From: an uncultured Collinsella sp.
GTDB taxonomy: Bacteria > Actinomycetota > Coriobacteriia > Coriobacteriales > Coriobacteriaceae
Direction of reading: 5' to 3'
NCBI GenBank assembly: GCA_900547125.1
Contig: URFU01000017.1
Location: 1 to 26,573, forward strand
DNA length: 26,573 nucleotides
The number at the start of each line of letters is the position of its first letter. Within the stretch, counting starts at the first letter, position 1. Made by a program: the position numbers and the translations under genes. Shown one piece after another: positions 11,797 to 19,490 of this stretch. The notes under the pieces were generated by a model, which made no database searches, was not told the DNA's origin, and saw nothing but the letters and a program-made list of their open reading frames with translations.

Positions 11797-11826
11797 TTTA
11801 CGACTATCGAAGGCTATGCGTACAAT
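11797..11826 (+). promoter_or_regulatory. probable promoter of the PHP gene
   Basis: TTTACG (11797-11802), an 18-base spacer and TACAAT (11821-11826) resemble -35/-10 elements. They lie about 40 bases before the PHP start codon. Upstream, ACGGGGT/ACCCCGT forms a 7-bp hairpin at about 11735-11764 that lacks a T tract. Confidence 0.4.
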
Positions 11827-11863
11827 GAATATAAGCGACGGCCATGCCAGATAAGGAGACCAG

Positions 11864-12685
11864 ATGCCCTACCTGCTTTCTTGTGACATTCATACCCATA
11901 CGATGTTCTCTGCGCACGCATATTCGACCATTGAGGAGAATGTGTACTGGGCGGCAGAGCGTGGCCTGCAGGTGCTCGGATCCGCCGACCATTTGAGCTC
12001 TATGGTTACGGCTTGACCCAATGACCTGCGCTGTTTCCAGTTCTTTATTAACCAGGATATCTGGCCGCGCATTTGGAGCGGCGTGCTGGTGCTTCGCGGC
12101 GCCGAGGCCGATATCGTTTCGCTGGACGGAAGCTTGTTTGGCGAGGACATTCCCGTTTCGCTCGATATTGCCGGCGATTCGTACAGTCACCAGCATTCGC
12201 TGTTCGACTTGGTGACGCGTAATTTGGATTATTTGGTTGCGAGCGTGCATAATCCGCAGATTGCTGAGGGCGCGACGATGGCCCAGACGACCGAGATGTA
12301 TATCAATGCTCTGGAGCATCCCAAGGTGTTTATGCTTGGGCATACGGGTCGTTCGGGCTTGCCGTTCGATATCGATGAGGTGCTGCTGGCGGCCAAGGCC
12401 AAGCACAAGATTATCGAGATCAACAACCATAGTCTTGAACACGGTGTCGATGCCGAGCATTGGGGCGCATGCCGCAAGATTGCCGAGCGTTGCGCCGAGC
12501 TGGGCGTAGGTATTGGTGTGTCGACCGATGCCCACATCGGTATGGCCATTGGCAAGCTCGACCAGGCGCGCAAGATGCTCGACGAGATTCACTTCCCGCT
12601 GGACCTGATCGTGACGCGCGACCGCGAGACGCTGCTGCGCGAGATGGCGGCAGCCGGCGTGTGCGACCTGCGCAAGGGGATGTAG
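11864..12685 (+). pseudogene. PHP-domain phosphoesterase with in-frame TGA at codon 51
   Basis: The reading frame from ATG 11864 (ribosome site AAGGAG 8 bases upstream) encodes a 273-codon PHP-superfamily metal-dependent phosphoesterase. It is continuous except for one TGA at 12014-12016. Before it come DIHTHTMFS (8-16) and GSADH (39-43). After it, in the same frame, come RGAEAD, VASVHNP, MLGHTGR and VSTDAHIG. These together supply the His/Asp/Glu metal ligands of the family. Sequence on both sides of the TGA is typical coding sequence with no frameshift. I favour a nonsense mutation or sequencing error. A selenocysteine codon is possible but unsupported, since no convincing bacterial SECIS-like stem-loop follows the TGA. 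If read as stop, the product is 50 residues and lacks most of the active site. Confidence 0.8.
12083..12685 (+). CDS. downstream fragment of the PHP phosphoesterase frame
   Basis: This is the longest open segment after the internal TGA, starting at a GTG. It encodes 200 residues with the C-terminal metal ligands (GAEAD, SVHNP, GHTGR, STDAH) but lacks the N-terminal HTH and ADH motifs. I see no good ribosome site before the GTG, so independent translation is doubtful. It is listed because an automated annotation may call it as a gene. Confidence 0.4.
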   Translation: MLVLRGAEADIVSLDGSLFGEDIPVSLDIAGDSYSHQHSLFDLVTRNLDYLVASVHNPQIAEGATMAQTTEMYINALEHPKVFMLGHTGRSGLPFDIDEVLLAAKAKHKIIEINNHSLEHGVDAEHWGACRKIAERCAELGVGIGVSTDAHIGMAIGKLDQARKMLDEIHFPLDLIVTRDRETLLREMAAAGVCDLRKGM

Positions 12686-12702
12686 CGGAGTTTATAAACC
12701 AA

Positions 12703-12740
12703 GCGAGGGGGGGCGGTCCAGGCGGGCCGCCCCCCTTCTT
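12703..12740 (+). terminator. terminator between PHP gene and the RNA methyltransferase
   Basis: A very GC-rich stem (GGGGGGCGG/CCGCCCCCC) with a TCCAGGCGGG loop is followed by TTCTT. It separates the convergent genes. The poly-T tract is short, but stem strength is high. Confidence 0.8.
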
Positions 12741-12764
12741 GCCCTAAAAATCTACTGAGGTTGG

Positions 12765-14213
12765 TTAGCGGCGTTCGAGGACCGCTACGGTTTCGGTATG
12801 GTCGGTGTGGGGGAACATGTCGACGGGCGTGATCTTGAGCAGGCGATAGCCTCCGTCGAGGAGCTGGTGCAGGTCGCGCTCTTGGGTCACGGGGTTGCAG
12901 CTGATATAGGTGATGCGGCGCGGCTTAAGTGCGCAGGCGGCTTCGAGGAACTCGGGGGTGGAGCCGGCGCGCGGTGGGTCGATGGAAAGGACATCGACGC
13001 GCTCGTTGTTGTCGGCGGCATCTAGGATGTAATCGGTGGCATCGTCGGCCATAAACCAGGCACTGCGGGTGAGGCCGTTGAGCTCGGCATTGCGGCGTGC
13101 ATCGGCAATGCCTGCCGGGTTGCGCTCTACGCCGAGCAGCATGATGCCGATACCCTTGTTCTGGGCTTCTTTAGCTGCGCAAAGACCGATGGTGCCACTG
13201 CCGCAGTAGGCATCCATAAGCACATCGCCCTGGTGCAGATCCATGCCGTCGATAGCGAGCTGGTAGAGCAGCTCGGTCTGCTGCGGGTTGGTCTGGTAGA
13301 ACGCGGTGGGGGAGATGTCGAACTCGCAACCGAGTAGCTGGTCGCGCATGCACTCGGCGCCATATACAATGCGGGTTTTCTCGCCAAGGATGGCGTTGCC
13401 GGGACGTTCGTTGATGTTTTGGGCGACGGTGACGATACGCGGATCGAGTGCAGCGACGGCCTCAAAGAATTCCTGCGCATGTGGCAGGTCGCGCTGGGCG
13501 CTCACGAGGGTGACCATGATCTGGTCGGTGCGCCAGCCACAGCGAACGACGGCATAACGAAGCAAGCCCAGATGCTGGTCTTCGTTAAAGGCGGGAATGT
13601 GCAGACGTTCGGCTTCGCGTGCGATGCCGTTAAGAATCTGTCGGGCGCCCGGCGCCTCGACAGGGCATTCGGGAACAGCAACGATTCTGTGCGTGCCACG
13701 TTCAAAAAAGCCGCAGCGGACAGTGCCCTCTTTGCCGGGGGCAAAGGGAGTGGCGGCCTTATGGCGAAAACCGCGCGGCGCAGGGTATTTGCCCGGGTCG
13801 CCCAGGGTGACGCCCATACCGCGAATGGGGTCGACGCTAATACCCTCGCGCTCGCATAGAGCAGCAAAAAGCTCCTCCACAGCAGCCTGCTTAGCTGCCA
13901 ACTGCTTTTTATAAGGACGATTGAGCGCCGTGCACCCACCACAAGCTTTCATGATCGAACAGGGAGACTTGGGGTCCACAGCCTTACGCGCAGACGAAAC
14001 CTGATCTTTATGCGAGCGCTTGGGGCGAGTCTGAGATGCCTTATCCCCACTCCGACGAGAGCCGGGACGCTTGGTCTTAGCCTTGCCCTTGGTCGACTTA
14101 CTCTTCGCATCCTGAGGCGACTTGGATTTTTTAGAAGATTTCTCCTCCTTCGACCCCTCAGTCGCCTCCACCAAAGCACGACGAGCCCTACGTTCCGCAC
14201 GAGATTCTGCCAT
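12765..14213 (-). CDS. TrmA/RlmD-family RNA (uracil-C5) methyltransferase
   Basis: This is a 482-residue SAM-dependent enzyme that makes 5-methyluridine in RNA, most likely 23S rRNA (RlmD/RlmC-like). Residues about 1-85 form a Lys/Arg/Ser-rich disordered extension. Then comes the 4Fe-4S cluster segment CSIMKACGGC, with a further Cys in VPECPVE. The SAM-binding motif is DAYCGSGTIGL, followed by SIDPPRAG and the catalytic YISCNP, whose Cys attacks C6 of uracil, and finally FPHTDHTETV. I chose ATG 14213 because GGAG lies 8 bases upstream on this strand. A longer frame to 14441 would run through a palindromic repeat and encode unrelated residues. The usual N-terminal TRAM domain is not evident and the basic tail may replace it. 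It is convergent with the PHP gene. Confidence 0.92.
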   Translation of the reverse strand: MAESRAERRARRALVEATEGSKEEKSSKKSKSPQDAKSKSTKGKAKTKRPGSRRSGDKASQTRPKRSHKDQVSSARKAVDPKSPCSIMKACGGCTALNRPYKKQLAAKQAAVEELFAALCEREGISVDPIRGMGVTLGDPGKYPAPRGFRHKAATPFAPGKEGTVRCGFFERGTHRIVAVPECPVEAPGARQILNGIAREAERLHIPAFNEDQHLGLLRYAVVRCGWRTDQIMVTLVSAQRDLPHAQEFFEAVAALDPRIVTVAQNINERPGNAILGEKTRIVYGAECMRDQLLGCEFDISPTAFYQTNPQQTELLYQLAIDGMDLHQGDVLMDAYCGSGTIGLCAAKEAQNKGIGIMLLGVERNPAGIADARRNAELNGLTRSAWFMADDATDYILDAADNNERVDVLSIDPPRAGSTPEFLEAACALKPRRITYISCNPVTQERDLHQLLDGGYRLLKITPVDMFPHTDHTETVAVLERR

Positions 14214-14320
14214 CAATAACTCCACTAATTCATGAATTAAAGCTGCAAGTATTGTACCGTGCCAAGCCAGCAGACGATATGCAGGCGGTTTAATCGTGTC
14301 AGTGATAAGCCCAACGACGG

Positions 14321-14459
14321 TTGCCCACCGCGTGAGGGGTGTGGGGGTTAAGTTTATCGCGAGTTCCGCACGAACAGGAGGCCACTTAATGTGGCCTCCG
14401 TCGTGAGCAGGACTGTAGAGCAGGAAACTTAACCCCCACACCCCTCACGCGGCGGGCAA
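14321..14459. mobile_element. MITE-like palindromic element, 139 bp
   Basis: Positions 14321-14355 and 14425-14459 are 35-base inverted repeats with a single mismatch; both contain GTGAGGGGTGTGGGGGTTAA or its complement. Between them a second hairpin is nested: GGAGGCCAC-TTAAT-GTGGCCTCC (about 14377-14399), extended by CACGA/TCGTG. There is no coding capacity. No clear target-site duplication is seen at the borders. It fills most of the 338-base gap between the methyltransferase and the ABC transporter genes. A non-autonomous transposable element is the best guess; an extended bidirectional regulatory hairpin is the alternative. Confidence 0.6.
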
Positions 14460-14466
14460 ACTCGCC

Positions 14467-14533
14467 TTGTGCTCTATCACGCTAAAGTGTATGATTCTGA
14501 ACGTTACATGATTCACTTTACTTAACTAAAGTG
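14467..14533 (+). promoter_or_regulatory. promoter and candidate operator of the amino acid ABC operon
   Basis: TTGTGC (14467-14472), a 17-base spacer and TATGAT (14490-14495) make a credible promoter. Just downstream, CACTTTA-CTTAAC-TAAAGTG (14514-14533) is a perfect 7-bp inverted repeat, and another TAAAGTG overlaps the spacer (14483-14489). A repressor binding TAAAGTG half-sites would block initiation. Which regulator does this is unknown. Confidence 0.5.
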
Positions 14534-14551
14534 CCACCAAGGGGGAATACC

Positions 14552-15412
14552 ATGAATACCGATATGTCTCGTCGTCAGTTTGTTGGTCTAGCCGGCTCGT
14601 TTGCCACGGTGCTTGGCCTTGGTCTTGTCGGCTGCGGCGGTGGTGCCGGCAAGGACTCCGCTGCTGGCTCTGCCGCGGCCAAGGATGTGAAGGGCGCTGC
14701 GGAGTCCAAGAAGCTCGTGGTGGGCTTTGATAAGTCCTATCCTCCGTACGGCTTTGTGGGCGACGATGGCGAGTACACCGGCTTTGATCTCGATCTGGCC
14801 AAGGCTGTTGCCGATAAGCAGGGCTGGGAGGTCAAATACGAGGCCATCGACTGGGACGCCAAGGATACACTGCTCAACTCGGGCGCCATCAACTGCATCT
14901 GGAACGGCTTTACCATGGAGGGCCGCGAGGACGACTACACGTTCTCCGAGCCGTATATGCTCAATGAGCAGGTGCTGGTGGTCAAGAAGGATGCGGGCAT
15001 CAAGAGCTGGGACGATCTTGCTGGAAAGACCGTGATTACCCAGACCGATTCCGCTGCGCAGGATGTGCTCGAGGGTGACCAGAAGGATCTGGCGGCGACG
15101 TTTGCCACGCTCGATACCATCGGCGAGTATAATACGGCCTTTATGCAGCTCGAGAGCGGCGCGGTCGATGCCGTGGCTTGCGATCTTTCGATTGCCCAGT
15201 ATCAGCTTGCCGCCAAGCCCGATGCCTATACACAGCTTGATAAGCCGCTGTCCAGCGAGCACTATGCCGTCGGCTTTAAGAAGGGCGACACCAAGTCGGC
15301 CGATGCCGTGACCGAGTCGCTCAGGGCGCTCTACGAGGACGGCACGGTCAAGGACCTGTGCGACAAGTACGCAGATTACGGTCTATCCTTCGACAACTGG
15401 GTTTTGAAATAA
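14552..15412 (+). CDS. amino acid ABC transporter substrate-binding lipoprotein
   Basis: This is a 286-residue extracytoplasmic solute-binding protein of family 3 (polar amino acids, the ArtJ/GlnH/HisJ group). The N-terminus has a twin-arginine-like SRRQFVG, a hydrophobic stretch and a lipobox LVGC with the lipidated Cys at residue 28, followed by a Gly/Ala/Ser linker. The mature domain opens with LVVGFDKSYPPYGF and continues with GFDLDLAKAVADKQG, EAIDWDAKDTLLNSGAIN and SEPYMLNEQVLV, all typical of this family. I chose ATG 14552 because AGGGGGAA lies 5 bases upstream; a GTG at 14531 has no ribosome site. The stop codon overlaps the permease start by one base, so they are coupled. The ligand cannot be named from sequence. 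Confidence 0.93.
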   Translation: MNTDMSRRQFVGLAGSFATVLGLGLVGCGGGAGKDSAAGSAAAKDVKGAAESKKLVVGFDKSYPPYGFVGDDGEYTGFDLDLAKAVADKQGWEVKYEAIDWDAKDTLLNSGAINCIWNGFTMEGREDDYTFSEPYMLNEQVLVVKKDAGIKSWDDLAGKTVITQTDSAAQDVLEGDQKDLAATFATLDTIGEYNTAFMQLESGAVDAVACDLSIAQYQLAAKPDAYTQLDKPLSSEHYAVGFKKGDTKSADAVTESLRALYEDGTVKDLCDKYADYGLSFDNWVLK

Positions 15413-16065
15413 TGTCTATTCAAGTCATGATGCAAATGCTTGGCCAGGGATTCTTGGTCAGTTTGCAGTTGTTTATGCTGACGCTGCTCGGGTCGATTCC
15501 CCTGGGAATTCCCGTGGCGTTTATGCGCATGAGCAAGGTCGCACCGCTGCGCTGGATCGCGCGTATCTACATTTCGATCATGCGCGGTACGCCGCTCATG
15601 CTGCAGATGTTTGCCATCTACTTTGCCCCGTACTACGTGTTCGGCATTTCGCTCACGCCCGATTCCAAGTGGACGGCGTGCGTTGTGGCGTTCATCATCA
15701 ACTACGCCGGCTACTTTGCCGAGATCTATCGTTCGGGCCTGCAGTCGATTCCGCGCGGTCAATATGAGGCCGCCGAGGTGCTGGGCTACTCGCGCCTGCA
15801 AACGTTTTTGTACATCGTGATGCCGCAGGTTGCCAAACGCATTTTGCCGGCGATGGGCAACGAGATCATCACGCTGGTCAAAGACACGTCGCTGGCGTTT
15901 GCCATCGGCGTGGGGGAAATGTTCTCGACGGCCAAGGCGCTGGTTGCCTCGCAGGTGAGCATGGTGCCGTTTGCGATCGCGGCGCTGATCTACTGGGTCT
16001 TTAATTTTGTGGTCGAGATGCTGCTGGGCGCCGCCGAGAAAAAATTGGATTACTACCATGACTAG
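15412..16065 (+). CDS. amino acid ABC transporter permease
   Basis: This is a 217-residue inner-membrane channel subunit of the HisM/GlnP type with about five hydrophobic segments. The cytoplasmic coupling loop (EAA motif) reads EAAEVLGYSRLQTFLYIVMP. RGTPLMLQMF and YFAEIYRSGLQSIPRGQ are also hallmark blocks. The start ATG overlaps the preceding stop in TAATG at 15410-15414. It would form a homodimer with two copies of the downstream ATPase. The gene is followed by an unusually long structured gap before the ATPase. Confidence 0.94.
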   Translation: MSIQVMMQMLGQGFLVSLQLFMLTLLGSIPLGIPVAFMRMSKVAPLRWIARIYISIMRGTPLMLQMFAIYFAPYYVFGISLTPDSKWTACVVAFIINYAGYFAEIYRSGLQSIPRGQYEAAEVLGYSRLQTFLYIVMPQVAKRILPAMGNEIITLVKDTSLAFAIGVGEMFSTAKALVASQVSMVPFAIAALIYWVFNFVVEMLLGAAEKKLDYYHD

Positions 16066-16069
16066 ATCG

Positions 16070-16184
16070 TTCCGCCGTTCTAGCGAACGGCGGACTGCTC
16101 GACGCTGCGCGCGTGCCTGACGGCCAATCTGCTCCTCAAGCCGTCGCTTGCGTACAGAAGTACGCGGCGCTCCTCTTTCGGAGC
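16070..16184 (+). repeat. cluster of hairpins inside the ABC transporter operon
   Basis: This is the 173-base gap between the permease and ATPase genes. It contains a perfect 10-bp hairpin TCCGCCGTTC-TAGC-GAACGGCGGA (16071-16094), a 6-bp hairpin GCGTAC-AGAA-GTACGC (16150-16165) and a 5-bp hairpin GCTCC/GGAGC (16169-16184). There is no poly-T after the first stem, so it is not a standard terminator. It may act as an mRNA processing or stability element, or be an inserted intergenic repeat. Confidence 0.6.
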
Positions 16185-16238
16185 ACATTGTCTCGCCAGT
16201 CACACGCTCGCTGACTTTTTAAACACATGGAGGTTCCC

Positions 16239-17003
16239 GTGTCCGGAACGGTAATGAAAATATCGAACGCGCGCAAGGCGTTTGGCGGCAATGAGGTGCT
16301 CAAGGATATCTCACTCGAGGTAAAGCGTGGCGAGGTCGTGGCGATTATCGGGCCTTCAGGCGGCGGTAAGTCCACACTTCTGCGCTGTGCCACACTGCTC
16401 GAGACACTTGACGGAGGCTCGCTCTCGTTTGGCGACCTTGCCGTTGCGACGGACGCGGGGTCGGGTGCGGTATATGCGAAAGGCGACGTGCCCAAGCGGG
16501 CGCGCTCGCGATTTGGCCTGGTGTTTCAGAACTACAATCTGTTTCCGCACTATACCGTGATGAAAAATATTACCGACGCTCCGATTCGCGTGCTCAAGCG
16601 CCCGCGCGAGCAAGCGGAGGCGCGCGCACGCGGGCTGATCGCGCAGATGGGGCTTACGGGCAACGAGAACAAGGTGCCATGTGAGCTTTCGGGCGGTCAG
16701 CAACAGCGTGTGAGTATCGCCCGCGCACTGGCGCTCGACCCGGAGATCTTGTTCTTTGACGAGCCGACTTCGGCGCTCGATCCCGAGCTGACGGCCGAGG
16801 TATTGCGTGTCATTAAAGACCTTGCCGCGCAGGATATGACGATGGTGATCGTGACCCACGCGATGCAATTTGCGCGCGATGTTGCCGACCGCGTGGTCTT
16901 TATGGACGGCGGTCGCATTGTCGAGGAGGGTCCTGCCGAGCAGGTTATCGATCACCCGCGTGAGCAACGTACCCGTGAGTTCTTGAGCCGTATCGAGGGC
17001 TAG
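16239..17003 (+). CDS. amino acid ABC transporter ATP-binding protein
   Basis: This is a 254-residue ATPase of the GlnQ/HisP class that powers the importer encoded upstream. Walker A GPSGGGKST is at 38-46 and the Q-loop is in LVFQNYNLFPH. The signature LSGGQQQR is at 150-157, Walker B LFFDEP at 171-176, the D-loop reads SALDPE, and the switch His 207 is in VTHAM. I chose GTG 16239 because GGAGG lies 5 bases upstream; the ATG at 16227 overlaps that site and has none of its own, while ATG 16254 is a third option. The family normally starts near the last of these, so the true start may be slightly later. An insert of about 20 residues between Walker A and the Q-loop (GDLAVATDAGSGAVYAKGDV) is somewhat longer than usual. 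Confidence 0.93.
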   Translation: MSGTVMKISNARKAFGGNEVLKDISLEVKRGEVVAIIGPSGGGKSTLLRCATLLETLDGGSLSFGDLAVATDAGSGAVYAKGDVPKRARSRFGLVFQNYNLFPHYTVMKNITDAPIRVLKRPREQAEARARGLIAQMGLTGNENKVPCELSGGQQQRVSIARALALDPEILFFDEPTSALDPELTAEVLRVIKDLAAQDMTMVIVTHAMQFARDVADRVVFMDGGRIVEEGPAEQVIDHPREQRTREFLSRIEG

Positions 17004-17022
17004 GCTCAGCTATATATTGAGA

Positions 17023-17066
17023 AAAAGCCGCCGCAGGTCTTATGGTCTGCGGCGGCTTTTATTTGT
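17023..17066 (+). terminator. ABC transporter operon terminator
   Basis: AAAAGCCGCCGCAG pairs perfectly with CTGCGGCGGCTTTT around a GTCTTATGGT loop, and ATTTGT follows. This is a strong intrinsic terminator 20 bases after the ATPase stop codon. Confidence 0.94.
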
Positions 17067-17300
17067 ATCGATGGGGTTTAATAATCGCCTCGCATGCGTT
17101 CTTCTTCCTCTCGCCGCCTGTATTCATACGTGCGCCGAAAGGTATGCATGGATAGTCGTCCGTGAGGGTAGGGTGGTGCCATAGGACATTTGGAGGGTGA
17201 GTCGGCTCGGCTGCCGACCATGCTGCTCCCGGGACGGCACCGACCGCGAACTCTCCCCGTTGGCGTCGCGCATTGCGCGCGGCCCTGCAAGGAGGTCATC

Positions 17301-19376
17301 ATGGGTGCTCCCAAGACCGGTAACGTAAGGAACGTGGTGCTCGTAGGCCAAGGCGGGGTGGGCAAGACCTCACTCGCCGAGGCCATGCTCCACCTTTCTG
17401 GCAAGACTGCCCGCCTGGGCGGCCACGACGGCACCAAGCCCACGCTCGACTATGACCCCGAAGAGGTCAAGCGTGCGTTTTCCATCTCGACGACCATTGC
17501 GCCGATCGACTGGAAGGGCGCGCGCATCAATGTGCTCGATGCCCCGTGCTATCCCGATTTTATCGGCGACGCCTTTGCCGCGATGAGCGTCTGCGAGACG
17601 GCTCTGTTTGTGGTCGACGCTGAAGCGGGTCCGCAGCCTACGACCGTCAAGCTTTGGTATGCGGCGGAGGACCTGCGCCTGGCGCGTGCGGTGTTCGTGA
17701 ACCGCCTGTCGCGCTCCGAGGCCAGCTTTACGACCACAATGGACCTGCTGCAGGAGCGCTTTGGCACGCGCCTGGGCGCCGTGACCCTTCCCTGGGGCGA
17801 GGGCGAGGACTTTGACGGCATCATCGACCTAGTGCGCATGAAGGCGCGCCATTGCAACGGCACCGAAGCCGTTGAGTCGGAGATTCCCGAGGAGTATCGT
17901 ACCCAGGCCGAGGAGGCCCATGACCATCTGTGCGAGCTGGTGGCCGAGGCTGACGACGAACTGATGATGAAGTACTTGGAAGGCGAGGAGACGCTGACGC
18001 AGGAGGAGCTTGAAGGTCTGCTGTCGAAGGCGATCGCCGAGCGCATCTTTGTGCCGGTCTTTGCGGGCGATTGCATTAAGGAGCAGGGTGTCAACTCGCT
18101 GATGGACGACATCGCCACGTACTTCCCGGCGCCGACGGACTACGGCGAGATGCCACTCATCGACGGCGATTCGCTTAAGATCTCGAGTGACGATGACCGT
18201 CCGGTGGCATTTGTGTTTAAGACCCTGGCCGATCCGCAGCAGGGCCGCATCAGCTTTATCAAGGTGCTGACGGGCACGCTTGAGCCGGGCCTTGAGCTGA
18301 TCAACGCGCGTACCCGCAAGAGCGATCGTCTGGCTCACCTGTATGTGATGTGCGGCCGCGACATGACTGAGGTCGGCCACGCTTATGCCGGCGATATCAT
18401 CGTGGCGCCCAAGCTGGCGGCCGAGACGGGCGATACGCTCTCGATTACCGGCAAGGTTGAGGCTGCGGCGTTTAAGTTCCCCAACTCGCAGTACCGTATC
18501 GCCATTGAGGCCGAGAATCGCGGCGACGAAGAGAAGCTCTACACGTTTATCGAGAAGGCCTGCAAGGCCGATCCGACCATGAGCATCGACCGCGACGAGG
18601 AGACGGGCCAGACTATCATCTCCGCCGTGGGCGAGGCGCAGGTTTCGGTCCTGCTCAATCGCCTTGAGGACCGCACCAAGGTCGTGGCCAAAAGCGTGCC
18701 GATCCGCATTCCGTATCGCGAGACCATCCGCCGCACGGCGAGTGCCCAGGGCCGCCACAAGAAGCAGACTGGCGGTGCCGGTCAGTATGGCGACTGCTGG
18801 CTGCGCGTTGAGCCGCTCATTGGTCCCGACGGCACGAGCGATGGCTATGAGTTTGTGGACGAGGTCGTAGGTGGCCGTATTCCGCGCTCGCTGATCCCCG
18901 CCGTGGACAAGGGTGTCCAGGAGACCATGAAGGACGGCATCATTGCCGGCTACCCGCTCACGGGCATTCGCGTGGCTGTGTACGACGGCTCGTATCACAG
19001 CGTCGACTCCAACGAGATGGCGTTCCGCGCGGCGGCTCGCATCGGCCTGCGCAAGGCGTGTGCCGATGCCGACCCGGTGGTGCTGGAGCCCATCGAGGAA
19101 ATCACGGTGACTATCCCCGAGAGCTACGCCGGCGCCGTGATGGGCGACATCTCGGCCTCGCGTGGTCGCGTGACGGGCATGGAGACCGATGAGCGCGGAG
19201 ACACCGTGGTCATTGCCCAGGCGCCGCTGGCCGAGCTGACGGATTATTCGACGCGTCTGCGCTCCATCACGCGCGGCACGGGCGACTTTACCATGAAGCC
19301 CGCAGGCTATGAGCAGGTGCCTTATGACGTTCAGGCCAAGCTGGTCGAGCGCTATGAGGAGGGCCGCGCCAAGTAG
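17301..19376 (+). CDS. elongation factor G-like protein with degenerate GTPase motifs
   Basis: This is a 691-residue, full-length EF-G homologue. G1 (P-loop) GQGGVGKT is at 16-23. Domain IV is recognisable by ASAQGRHKKQTGGAGQYGDCW and domain V by ISASRGRVTGME. The G3 motif, normally DTPGH, reads DAPCY (80-84), and the G4 motif, normally NKxD, reads NRLS (134-137). The histidine that activates water and the Asp that selects guanine are therefore missing. It is probably a divergent EF-G paralogue and not the main translocase; its job (ribosome recycling, protection or a stress role) cannot be told from sequence. I chose ATG 17301 because AAGGAGG lies 4-10 bases upstream; a longer frame from 17190 lacks support. 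The 230-base leader contains a GTCGGC/GCCGAC hairpin at 17201-17218. Confidence 0.9.
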   Translation: MGAPKTGNVRNVVLVGQGGVGKTSLAEAMLHLSGKTARLGGHDGTKPTLDYDPEEVKRAFSISTTIAPIDWKGARINVLDAPCYPDFIGDAFAAMSVCETALFVVDAEAGPQPTTVKLWYAAEDLRLARAVFVNRLSRSEASFTTTMDLLQERFGTRLGAVTLPWGEGEDFDGIIDLVRMKARHCNGTEAVESEIPEEYRTQAEEAHDHLCELVAEADDELMMKYLEGEETLTQEELEGLLSKAIAERIFVPVFAGDCIKEQGVNSLMDDIATYFPAPTDYGEMPLIDGDSLKISSDDDRPVAFVFKTLADPQQGRISFIKVLTGTLEPGLELINARTRKSDRLAHLYVMCGRDMTEVGHAYAGDIIVAPKLAAETGDTLSITGKVEAAAFKFPNSQYRIAIEAENRGDEEKLYTFIEKACKADPTMSIDRDEETGQTIISAVGEAQVSVLLNRLEDRTKVVAKSVPIRIPYRETIRRTASAQGRHKKQTGGAGQYGDCWLRVEPLIGPDGTSDGYEFVDEVVGGRIPRSLIPAVDKGVQETMKDGIIAGYPLTGIRVAVYDGSYHSVDSNEMAFRAAARIGLRKACADADPVVLEPIEEITVTIPESYAGAVMGDISASRGRVTGMETDERGDTVVIAQAPLAELTDYSTRLRSITRGTGDFTMKPAGYEQVPYDVQAKLVERYEEGRAK

Positions 19377-19412
19377 CGTGTGGCGTTGCCTGTAACATGC
19401 ATGCCGGTGCAA

Positions 19413-19446
19413 GGGCCGCTCTGGGTAATCCGGGGCGGCTCTTTTT
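19413..19446 (+). terminator. terminator after the EF-G-like gene
   Basis: GGGCCGCTC pairs with GGGCGGCTC (G-U pairs included) around TGGGTAATCC, followed by TTTTTG. It separates this gene from the convergent nuclease. Confidence 0.82.
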
Positions 19447-19490
19447 GATCCCCGGTGGGGTTGCAAACCGGTTCTTGTCGTGGCTCGGGG

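Noticed and set aside
12014..12056. Confident selenoprotein call for the PHP gene
   Set aside because: No convincing SECIS-like stem-loop and no sel genes in the window. A second unrelated gene here also has an in-frame stop (TAA), which favours mutation or error.
14214..14441. 76-residue N-terminal extension of the RNA methyltransferase
   Set aside because: It runs through the MITE-like palindrome and has no family similarity; the internal ATG at 14213 has a good ribosome site.
17829..19466. A 545-codon frame antisense to the EF-G-like gene
   Set aside because: Shadow frame with no motifs; the plus-strand gene is clear.
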